A stretch of DNA of 64,000 bases, taken from the NCBI GenBank assembly GCA_947568835.1, contig OX387605.1, forward strand, positions 26,325,769 to 26,389,768, read 5' to 3'. The notes under the pieces were generated by a model, which did not search any database, had not been told where the DNA came from, and was given only the letters and a program-made list of their open reading frames with translations. Position 1 is the stretch's first letter; each line of letters starts with the position of its first letter. Position numbers and translations under genes: made by a program. This document shows, piece after piece, positions 8,601 through 21,154 of this stretch. The DNA is from Protonemura montana. Taxonomy: Eukaryota; Arthropoda; Insecta; Plecoptera; Nemouridae.

Positions 8601-11600
8601 TTGACGCAAAAAAGCGACGGCGCAAAAACACTGGCGTTGAGCCATCTGCAGCTCCATCTAATTGCTGCACTATCACGTTGTTTTGACGAACAATTAAAAG
8701 TGCCGAATACCAATTAATCCGACCCGTATCGCTCGCCTATGAATGTGAGTGACTTTGTCATGTAGAGGAATTCGGCGGACCGTTCGTTCCGTGTTGATGG
8801 GATAGGGGTTACTCAGACAAAAGCTGGGTGGACAGGGGGGCCGGACGCGTAGCGCGGTAGCCGTGGAGCGTCCATGGAGGACGAGGACGAGGAATTAGGC
8901 TGTTCCTGGCCAGGCCGGTCGACGGCGTCGTCGACAACGACACGCGATCTGTGCCAGGGGCCATCACGCACCCAAGTCTTTCAGCCACCATCATGGACAT
9001 GAACCTACAGTACAATCCCTTGTGTGGGCCTCCCTAAACGCATCGTCCGCTAAGATTCGGGGGTTTGTAGACCAGCGCAGTGGCCCGTCAGTCTTTCATC
9101 AAAGAATGTGCCGCGTTTAAAAGTCAGAAGATATTTCATAGTAGAGCGACGGACGTTCGGCGTTTCACCAATAAACCTATTGGATTGTGTCGCAATGGTT
9201 TGTAATGTAGGTACTCATCGTCGGATATCCATGAAAGTATGGAGCGCCAAGTCTTCTTCACCGAGGCACCAGGCGAAGGGGGTGACCCTGAAAGGTTGTC
9301 AGACTAGGAGATGACAAAGTGAAGTGGTGCACCGCGTCCCGCAGTCAGGTCGCCCCAGTAGCAGCATTCTCTTCGTGGTGACCGAAGGCGGATCATCAAT
9401 AACTAGGAAAGCAAACATCGGCCGTGGCTTGCCGAGTCCTCAACCCCCTGGCTCGAAGACCAGGGACCAGATCTTCTTATAAGCTTAGCTATAAGAACCA
9501 TCGCTTGATGAACTTCACGATCAAGTTATAAGGTTTTGATTATTTTAAATAAAGTTCAGTCAAACAGTGCTGCAATCAACAGTTGCTCTTGCTCTGGCGG
9601 TCTTGTTCGATGGCAGACTGTTATTAATCTCCAAGAAGATTTAGACAACCGTTTAACATTACATACAAGTACAATTGTTAATATTGTATAAACGTTAGGT
9701 AAATGGGTTTTACTGGGCGACAAAGTATTACCAAGAAATGTTTCAAAGTGGAGACCACGACACTGGATTCCCTCAACTTCTAATGGGCAACGTAGAAGCG
9801 ATAAGACCAACATCGATCAGACTGAAAGCGAGATCACACGACGCTTTGTAAGATATTTTGAGGTGAATGCAAAAGAAAGCAACAATTTTCCCCTGAAGCA
9901 CTTGTTGATAACACAAACACACACACTTTCTCACCAATAAAATATCACTTCTGAAAGCAAACGGCAAACACATCGCTGGCATTCTTCGTTGTCCCACGGT
10001 GGCTTCTTCGATGGCACCACGCAGCTTATAAAAAGCGCGATTCCATCAACTACCTGCGCTCGAGCACGCCGATCCCTCCAAGGAATGCCTCGTCGTCAAA
10101 AGCCAAATAATAAATCAGAATGCTCGCGCTCTCGACGGCGTGGACGCGGGGCACAAAGCCGATGTTAGTGCAAACAACGCAAACAAATAGACGACGTTGC
10201 CGGCTGCCCATTAAGAGGGTAAGCGTAGCGTCGCTAGTGACGGTCATCGAGCAAAGACTGGCCCGGCGATGCGAGGCGATTCGACGGGGCCGGCCCAGCA
10301 CTAGCGAGCGGCACACGTTAGGAACCATCGAGGGGGGCGTTTGCTCGAAACCTATCGACATTTGACAGAGCAAAGGGCGCTCGCTCGAAACGCTCGAAAC
10401 ATTTTGTGGTATTACCTCGCGGCTTCTTGTAGCGTATTCCTAACACTACCCTGTCTTTACATGTATTTTACAATTGTATTTTGAATACCTACATCCCGAC
10501 AAAAAACCTTCATAGCTATGATGTGAGAAACATATCAGTATATATAATATGTATATATTCAATTTAATAACAGATTGCCTCGACATATTACATGAAACAA
10601 ACTGGCCTCACCTTCAAAAACAAAGTCAAACTGTACCTAATTCAAAAATGTTTTTACTTCACTGACCAATTTTTAAATATTTAGCATTATGCATAAATGT
10701 ATATTAATATTAAATGCATCTATATGTTAGACTATAAAATTGACTGTGTTAATAGCATGTAATTGATCAGGCAATAAACATTATTATTATTGATATTACA
10801 TCAACAACGGATTCGGTAACCAGAACAACTAGAATCAAGGAAAGTTTGCTTGAGTTTGCAATATTTGAGAGCAATCAGATGAGAAGATTTCAAGAGAGTA
10901 AACTTTGCAAACACAAACACACAAAACTAACTCCACGGCAGCCGCTATACGTATTTACACGCATATATAAATGTTCGTTCTTCAATGGAGGGCTGTTGGG
11001 AGAATGCAGTCCCATGATTTGACACATGAATTGGCAAATGCATCGCCTTCAATGCACCTTGAAAAGTAAAATCAGCCTGGAGTAGGTACAGGGGATTGGC
11101 GACGAGGATTCGGGACGATGCTCTAGGGAAAGATCTTGCAGTCCACGTCGAGTGACAGATACCAATATGCCAAGTGCGTGGGGATACCAGCAGGGTGCGT
11201 GGGGATCGCAGCAGGGCGCTTCTGTCGCCGTCTGGTGTCGATTAATTATCCAATTCACGAGCACCATCGCACTCATGGAAGGTTTGAAGGTTTGGTCTGC
11301 ACTCGTCTCTTAACAGCGAGATGTTTAGCGTTCCAACAAACTAATTAACAACAACTATTTCCATCGCTTCGAGGACAGAAGCAACTTTCCACAGAATCCA
11401 CATTATCTTCATATCAAATCTTATAAATACTTGGTAATAATATCATATTTATTACAATCTCATGGTCTCGGATGTATGTTGCTACAGAATGCAATGACTT
11501 TATTGTCGGAAATACCCATCTCGAGTCGATATCCATGTTAAATATTATGATCGGGTTGGCATCGATAGGCCCCCATAAACACAGCTCGCCTCGGATCGCA

Positions 11601-14600
11601 CTCGATGGCAAGATCCGACAGAATATCACAGGTTGTTTTCCGCGCTCGTTCGGCTGAGATGGTAGCAATTAACCGGACGATATCGCGAAGACACCGAGAG
11701 ATTTACAACCGGTAATGAGCGGACGACAAATCTGACGGCGCTCCGATCACCGCACCTCGGGCCTCATTAATCGCAGCTGTGGATCGCGGTAATTACAAAA
11801 TAATTACGCAGCCACTTCTAATTAAATACCACCTTCAGCGGCTAATGCCGAATTAGTCGTCACCTGATGCAATCCCATTAATTGCACCTAGAATTTCAAT
11901 GTTAACGATCGAAAACATCATTTGATATTACCAACTTGGCAGCCAACAAAAGGAACGGTGCTAGAAGCTCGATGGACTTCTGGCGAGAGGTTCAAAGGGA
12001 CAATGTCAAGTCTATGAAAGGAGTTCTTACAAACTTCAAGCTTGAAACTTGAAGCTCCTGATGTTGCTGAGGACATTGTTGGACTTTCAATCAAGGAATT
12101 GACTTGAGATTAGTTGCATTGCTTGGACAGAGACAACGCGATGATGCCGCGAGGGCACGTGCCCCCGAACGTCGGGGTCGAGATTCAAAACAAGCGGGTG
12201 GCAAGAAAAGCAAAGCCAAAGCAAAACTTAGGAGCATAACTAGAATTAGAGTGACTGTGAGTATTCACAGTCTCTTGGTTCTACTCCTTGGAGAACTGTC
12301 ATTCTCATCAAATACACTGAAATCGTCTCAAAAAGCCAGTGTCCAAGTAGCTCAATGGTTCAGAGCAACACCCGTGACAGGTGGAGATCGGGGTCCAAGT
12401 AGCTCAATGGTTCAGAGCAACACCCGCGACAGGTGGAGATCGGGGTCCAAGTAGCTCAATTGCTTAGAGCAACACCAGCGATAGGTGGAGATCGGGGTCC
12501 AAGTGGCTCAATTGGTTAGAGCTACACCCGCAACAGGTGGAGATCGGGGTCCAAGTAGCTCAATTGGTTAGAGCAATACCCGCGACAGGTGGAGATCGGG
12601 GTCCAAGTAGCTCAATGGTTCAGAGCAACACCCGCAACAGGTGGAGATCGGGGTCCAAGTAGCTCAATTGGTTAGAGCAACACCCGCGACAGGTGGAGAT
12701 CGGGGTCCAAGTAGCTCAATTGGTTAGAGCAACACCCGCGACAGGTGGAGATCGGGGTCCAAGTAGCTCAATGGTTCAGAGCAACACCCGCGACAGGTGG
12801 AGATCGGGGTCCAAGTATCTCAATTGGTTAGAGCAACACCCGTGGCAGGTGGAGATCGGGGTCCAAGTAGCTCAATTGGTTAGAGCAACACCCGCGACAG
12901 GTGGAGATCGGGGTTCGAGTCCGCGTTTGGGCATCAATTTTTGAGACGGTTATAGTGTTGATAATAATAAAAAAAGAGCAAAACTTGTTCGATGGTTTCG
13001 CACACAGAAGACGTCGCCTCATAAGAAACCCCGAGGGCTAAATCTGTCCCCGAAAACACCGGCCGTCAGAACAATACGATCTCGAATCCGATCGCCAAAA
13101 CGCGGCGCGCTCAAAAGGCGTCGATTCGGGCGACGAAAAAAAAAAAAGAAAAGTGTCGCATCAGTCGACATTGACGGTAATAATAAAGAATGACGAACGA
13201 GCCAGCGTCTCTGTTTTGCCAGCGTCGCTGCCAACGGCGCTGGCAACGACGCCGCCGACGATTGACGTCTTCTGATATCAATCCATCGAGAGACGCAAAG
13301 CCTGGAAGACGATGATGAGAGGGGGACAAACGGGTAATGACTTTTTAATGGTGTCTGTGTGTGTGTGTATGTGTGTGTGGAAGCTTTGCGCGGACAAAGA
13401 ATGATGCCAATATAACAAAGCGCTGTCTCTCGGCGTTGATGAATGCGTAACGTTGCCAGGATATCCAGAAATAATAATAACCGGTCTAATTCGGGGTCCC
13501 ATCTTCAATCGTGACATATCGCCGTCATTGCCAACTGGGTCCGTTAATCACTGCCTCCTTGTCCCGCGATGCAACGCTTTGACACTAATGAAACTTAAGA
13601 TTACTCCTAAATTTAGAATGGAAATTAATTTCATCAATCTCCCGCTAGTCTTCGGTGTCGTGCGAGTGCCCCACGCAAAGTGACAGCAGCGACATCTATG
13701 GCAACTAAACAAACAATAATGTGCGCAAAAACACATCTCGGCAAACTCCATTTGTCAAGTTTGCATCCATGAGAGTCAAATTAAATATCACAATTTGCAT
13801 TAGTGCCCTCGCAGAGCACGCGGAGGAAAGAGGGAGACGGCTAAATCTGCGGAATGTTCCCGGGCGGGGACGGGAGGCTGCGAGTCGATCCCGTCGTTCC
13901 AGGAGATTAATGATCTCGATCCCAGCCTGTCAATATCGCGCTAACAAATGAACCTGCGACACGTATTATTCCGGCAACATCACGGCAACATCACGGCAAC
14001 ATCACGGCAACATCACGGCAACATCACGGCAACATCACGGGGACCGTGGCCAGGACAACATCACGGGGACCGTGGCCAGGACAACATCACTGGGACCGTG
14101 GCCAGGACAACATCACGGGGACCGTGGCCAGGACAACATCACGGGGACCGTGGCCAGGACAACATCACGGGGACCGTGGCCAGGACAACATCACAGGGAC
14201 CGTGGCCAGGACAACATCACGGGGACCGTGGCCAGGACAACATCACGGGGACCGTGGCCAGGACAACATCACGGGGACCGTGGCCAGGACAACATCACGG
14301 GGACCGTGGCCAGGACAACATCACGGGGACCGTGGCCAGGTCATTTGTTTCGTTTGTTGAGTGCAATAGCGCGGGTATTGTGTTACGGGCCGCTCACGGC
14401 GCGGACTCCACGGAGCCGGGAGAAAAGAAACTCACGAGGAAAAAAACAGCAGAATGGTAAAAAGTTGCAAACATTAAAAAGTAGTCTGTCTGTCGCATGC
14501 AATTTGTCGAAACTGATTCCAAGAAGCAACGTTTCCAAACCGACGACGGCCATGTATGATTGCCCCCCCCCCCCACGGACCTTGCTACAGAACAAAGCCA

Positions 14601-17600
14601 CATCAACGCCCCACTCCAGAAGTGACCGATATTGGGGCGACGAGGCTCGTCAAGGTAGGCACCAGCTTCACATGGAAGTAATGGAATTATTATTATTATT
14701 ATTATTATTATTTAGACTAACTAGAAACGGTCGATGCAAGTCGACTTTTTAGCGTTGCTGTCCACGGCAATTACCCAGCGAAGCGCATGCGTTTTAAGAT
14801 CAGTAGCGTGAATCAAACGGTCGCCAGTCCGAAACAATTTTCGATTGCAAAGCCTTCGTGTGGCCGGGAAAAAAAAAACGAAAAAAAAAAGAACGAAAAC
14901 GAAAACACTGCGACCAGAAATGTGATACGATGCCTATAATCATCGTAATTACAGTTGGCATATAAAATTATATCAAACGTATATTATACATTCTAATGTA
15001 CGTGTATGTAATGGCAAAAATATATCGGGCCACGTTTAAGATATCAACTCGTTATCGACATAATTAAGCTTTTTACCGCCGTGGCTGGTTTGTAAGTCGT
15101 GTCACTGGCATCTAGATAGATACCGCTCTCTGCAAGTCTATCAAACAGCCTAACAGGTGGCACCTCTCACGGCTTTCCAGACAACTACAGTGCAAGTCGC
15201 CGAAACAAAGATCCACATGGCCGCACTTCGCGATACGTTTCTAGTGTTTAACGACGCATTGTTTTGACAGCCCGGTCATGCGGTCGACGCGATCTAGCTC
15301 AGAGCGAAGCATGGGATGATTCCGGGTGCCGGCGCCGAGCCTATACGTAGCCATAGAGACCACCGTACATTTCAAAGCATGTATGTTAGTTGAAATCTTA
15401 TTTAAAATAATATCTTATAACGCCTGGTTAACTGTCTGTTAAACTGTAAGAATGCCTTGTGATTGGCTGTTGAAATAATAGCAGTATGTGACCGTTTCTA
15501 ACTGCTACTGAAGTGTTGACGTCCAGGTTTGCCCGAGGGGGGGAAGTGAGGGACAAGGGGTAGATGTCGACGCGCGACGAGGAGGCAAAGGGAGGGCGAT
15601 TGTCCTTCTTACTGGCTACCAAGTGTTTGTGCTGAAACGCTAATCTTTGCGAAGCTGCACCCCGTGGAACACCCGACCAGGCATGCGCTATGCGACTATG
15701 CGACTAACCATGACGTCAGCACGGCACCAAGAAACGAGGACGAGCGCTAGGTGTGCAGTGAAAGTTTGCGAGGTTCAATTGCAATTCCCATTATAAATAG
15801 ACTGTCAAAAAGAAGTCTGATTCGTGGTCGACTATAACCGATTTCAAGTTATAACTTCGATGAACATGTCGCCGATGTTGTTTGTCATGCAACTTCAACA
15901 CAGAAGTCATGCCGCTCATCTCTCAGAGATGCAACTTCAATTTCAACTTCCCTAGTTTTTGGTTGATAGTCTGTTGATAAGTCTGGTTGGTGCATCTGTC
16001 CGAGATTTTATTTCAGAAAATACATAATACGTTAGTTTTTGAGTTATTGACCCTGATTATTTTATTTAGATGCATTTAGGAAGCTTGAACTTGGTAATTG
16101 TTATAATTTTGTGTGGTTCTTTTGTTATCGGAAAATTGTCAGGACTGCTCTTACCCTTGATAAAGTAACAGGTACAAGTTACGAAACATTGGGAAATTCA
16201 GTTGTTCTTCACTTAGCATTCAAAACTCAGTTGAAATAGTTTTTGTTAAAACTAGTGCTAAGTTTACATCAAGTAGACATGAGTCTAAAAACTATTATAA
16301 CGGAGCGCATGCGCGTTGTCCCTCAATTCAGACAGTTACCACCCCACGTTTAATTAACCCACGGCGCGGGCGCAGAGGAGGGGTTCAACCATCCCCTAAT
16401 GTAGTGTTATTTCGGGAGAGATGCTTTATTTATAAACTGTTGATACGCACCGCACGACCCTCTATACGCAACAGACGTGCGTAGGGTGGGTGCGTGTGGG
16501 GGGGGGGGTGACAACTAACCTCAGCCAACTTCACCCCCGAACATGTGCGAGAAGAGCGCCCCTAGCGGCCGGTACGATGATCACAGGAGACCACACGGTT
16601 CACACTCACTTGCACTGACAATTAGCGCACCCGCATTGCACCCGATCGACAAACAAACGCGCAATGAGGTAGATGCCGATCAAATCGCGCGGTCGCCATG
16701 ACGCCGTTATGTAGTGGTACGGGGGAGGGTAGAAACTACAGTACGTACACGACGGTGAAGATAGAAAGGTTTCAAAATTCTGCCAACCTCTAGTGAAATG
16801 CATGCGCTTCCATGAGCTTTAGTGACTACAATCCACTTTTATAACCGGGTCTTATGATTTCAAATGAACGATGCTTTCATATTAGGATGAAATCTTATTT
16901 AAATTGCAAACACTTGCAATGCGCGGGGTATTTTCTTATTATCAACACCATAACCGTCTCAAAAATTGTCCAAGTAGCTCAATGGGTTCTGAGCAACACC
17001 CGCGACAGGTTGATATCGGGGTTCGAGTGCCCGTTTGGGCATCAATTTTTGAGACGGTTATAGTGTTCTGGGACCGGTTTCTGGGTAATCTGGGACTAAT
17101 ACCAGAAGACAACTGATTCCCAGCGCAACTGTACAAGGTTTCGCCGGCTCGGACAGGGACACCCCTGGACACACGCACTCTAGTCTCTGATCGGCCTCGC
17201 GTTAATGCGTTTGAAGTGCGAATCAAACGCACGTCACGCACCGCGTCGTCGCATTAGCGTACGCATGTCCGCGCGTGGGGGGGGGGGGGGGGGGGGGGGT
17301 TGCAGTGTCGCATGAGCTGTCGTCTCCCAGGGTAACCAACTCGCCGAGCTCGCAGGTCTTCCAGCCATCTGGTCGCAAACTGGGGACCGCAGTAATCATG
17401 TAAATCGGCCAATTGTCTCCGGGTACACAACTAGATGGCGCGTGTTTATAACCCTACAATCACATTATACCATGCGTCAAGTGCGTGGTGGACAATTAAC
17501 TTCTCATAAAAAGAGCGACACCTTTCCTTGTTTTGTCTGCGCCGATCAAATTAAGAGTCACAAAATGTGTATTGTTATCCGAGCGAGGCGATTATTCCAA

Positions 17601-19741
17601 TTCCGGTCTCGCCCCAAGCGAGGACGCTCGTCGGCGTCCTCGAGCTGGCGCAGGGGTTGGCGACGCGGCGAACAGGAAGGGCGTTGGTGGGTCTCGGGAC
17701 AGACCTCCCGGGCAAGGAGTTGCAACGACCGGGGTTGGGACAGGTCGTGGCGATAGCTTAGGGTTGCCGTTGGTGCCGGTTTCTCGCGAGACTTCTTGGC
17801 TACAATCATACAGGAGTATCGTCTTAGAACACCTTCATTAATCGAGAGAATTGAAAAGCTCGATGGATCTCCAATGAGAAGAACTCGGCTCGGATGGTTC
17901 GAGATTGCGATCGGGTATTTTAGAGGATTGCAATGATCGTGCCAATCAAAACATGTCACCTGCAGATTTATAGCCGCATGGGCATTTTGAACTCGAACAC
18001 TGCTGTCATATTTTGTTCGCTGTAGTAACGCAATTTCTGTACCTCTTTACGTTCTCACGTGCTACGATTTGGAGACAATTTACTAGAAAATAATTCCCAC
18101 TTTTCGTATCTCTCTTGAATATCAGTGAATCTCTACCCTCAGCCCCCGACGAGTCGCGTCTGGGGTGGATTCTATTTCGAGCTGCACGATGACGGTGCAA
18201 GAAATTAACAGACCACGAGACCAACCAGTCTTGTGGCTGTGACTTATCTTATATATAAATGAAATGTCAGGGTATGCCAAGATTGGGAGAAGACATTTTA
18301 TGTCAATCTCATATGCAAAAGCTAATGAACCGCAATGAAACTATCCCTGGAACTATTTCCCTCGACAATGTCAACAGCGAAGTTCAAGAGCCCCCGGTGA
18401 GCCAGTAAATCACGCGTGCTGACGTCACGTAGTGAACGTGGTTCTGACCTGCCCCAATGTGGCGATGTCACCTCGGTATGTGGGGGAACCTGGCGAGGTT
18501 TGAACTTCGAGGAAGACACGTGAGCCTCGTTGGTTTGGGTTCAGAGCGGGACGTTACTACATCCCAGGGGATAATGAGACCATCATATTGCCTCCAATCC
18601 TGGACAAGAACACGAGGAGTTGATCAGAGTCGCTATAGCTGGACAAGAGGTCGAGGAGTTGATCAGAGTCGCTATAGCTGGACAAGAGGTCGAGGAGTTG
18701 ATCAGAGTCGCTATAGCTGGACAAGAGGTCGAGGAGTTGATCAGAGTCGCTATAGCTGGACAAGAGGTCGACAATTGATCGAGCCAGAACTTTAGAAAGC
18801 ACTCGAATCTCAACTCCGTCTCTTGGAATAATCCACGTGACAAAGTTCGGACGCCTTCAAGAGGGCCGCGACGCAAAGTAGGCCGCGAGTGATCGAAACA
18901 GAATCATGTAAAGTGTTTGGGTCAACGCATGTATGACGTCGAAAGTATCTAGTGCGCCGTGCACCGGCCGAATAAAAGCAGACGCTTTGATCGCGTATCG
19001 CGGGTGACCGTCGAGTGATAAGAGACGCAACAATGGTCTGCCAAACAAAACATCACCGCGGGGCACGGTCACGTGGCGTCAGGTCGCCTGTCTCACGGGC
19101 TCGACCTGAGCGTGGTCTGGCAGTTCCAAATTCGCTCGCAGATCACCGCTGATCGGACCCGCGAGACCGGGTATTGTTTCCAAAACTATCTGCCGCGGTA
19201 TTAATATTATTACCTAAACGGAACGATAGCGCGGAGTCCGTATTGATTGAATTGTTACAGGAGTGGAGATGTGACCCTAGCACTTGCAGGTCAAGCACAG
19301 GTACAGCTCGCTTTACTTTGTCAACTTACTTTCCAAGCCACTTTAGACTGAATGGTTTGATTCACTCTCGAATCAGCTCACGATCAGGTGGTCGCCATGG
19401 CAGGCAGGGTAGGCGTTGAGGAGTCTTCACGCTAATGTGCCGGACAAACAGCGCCGGCGCCTGACGATGGAGGGCCGCCGCCGACGACGATCACGTGATC
19501 GCCAATAAACGCACCCATATTTCATCGGCAAGTGCATCTCCCATCTCTCTCCCACTCGCTCGAAGCTCCTCGAGATCGAGAGAGTGAAAAGCTGTGAATG
19601 TATACCAACGGTCGCAATGCCATCGAGGCTTCGATTAACAAGCGATCCGGCGTGCTCGTGTTTCTGTCGTTCTGTCGTTGCCACCGTTTCCAAGAAACGG
19701 TGGTCGAGTGGACCATCGGATGTCGGACGGACCACCGTCCC

Positions 19742-19773
<32 letters not shown>

Positions 19774-20377
19774 TACCACGGTCCGTGAGATTGATGAGAA
19801 ACAGTCAAGTATAGCCGACCGATAAAACGTGATCTGAGGGAGGAAAGGCGCCGGCGCCAACGGTGATAAAAGAACACCAGACGTCGTTGGTCTGCACGGG
19901 TCACACGAGAAGGCCGTGAAAGTCGATGGAGTTGCAATCCCGAACCGCGGTTACCCCTTGGCATGCGATCCAAGTTAACCAATAACCTGCGAATAAATCG
20001 GCGAAACACCAATAATTTTCGGTGCACGCCGAAGAATCCTCGTCGGCCTCGCGGGTTAAATCAGTCGCCACCGCAAAGCCCCCGGCAGCCAGACAAATGC
20101 ACCCTACATCGGTGACGTCGAGAGACAAATACATGGCAATAAATAAACACGTCCGCTCTGAAATGTTAATTAATTTAGCAGGGCAAGAAATGTGTCTCAC
20201 TAATATAAAACATGTGGCCGACGCCGGAGACGCCGGAGACGCCGGAGACGTGTGTCTACATAATCCTAGTGGGGTTTCCAACGAAGCCGGCCCAAGACGT
20301 CGCCTCCGATAAGACTATGTAATCAGATATGTGCAATAATTCGATATCGCTCGTCGTATTCTTGGAGACATTACAAT

Positions 20378-20409
<32 letters not shown>

Positions 20410-21102
20410 CAGTGGTGTACTAGCGGTACTTGGGCTTGTTAGCGTTTTAATGCAGAGAAAATTGTCAACTGGAAAGATCCGATGCGTATTTTCTTATGAG
20501 GAATATTATAAACGTCGCAAAAATTGATGCCCAAACGGGGACGCGAACCCCGATCTCCACCTGTCGCGGGTGTTGCTCTAAATCGTCTCAAAAAGCCAGA
20601 GTCCAAGAAGCTCAATTGATTAGAGCAACACCCGCGACAGGTGGAGATCGGTGTCCAAGTAGCTCAATTGGTTAGAGCAACACCCGCGACTGGTGGAGAT
20701 CGGGGTTCGAGTCCCCGTTTGGGCATCAGTTTTTGAGACGTTTATAATATTCCTAATAGTAAAATACCCGACGCATTGCAAGCGTTTGCAATTGAAATAA
20801 GATTTCAACTAAAGACGATTCGTCTTTATTTTACCATAGGTACCTTCAACCCTTTGTTAAGCCATGTTAAGCAATGTCGGGGGTAAATTCGACGAACAAA
20901 TCGTCGAGACTCATTCAAATGAGAGAAACAAAAACATGTCGACATTCGATCGACGTTGAAGACATCGTAACGACGTCCCGTGCAGCGTTAGCAGACGTTC
21001 CTCGGCGGCCCCCGCTCCGCCACTGCCACCTGGATCGTGTTTTGATCGCCACCGTCCCACTAGTACGGCTTCTGTCCTGCGACATTACACTCCAACTCCT
21101 CT

Positions 21103-21154
<52 letters not shown>

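Noticed and set aside
10050-10373. 107-codon minus-strand frame with VCTNIGFVPRVHAVESAS
   Set aside because: It could be an exon (CAG|GTAGTT donor at its end) but has no recognised family and no partner exon. Not supported enough to annotate.
13948-14752. Three overlapping plus-strand frames of 104-226 codons
   Set aside because: They are the 26-bp minisatellite, which has no stop codon in any plus frame.
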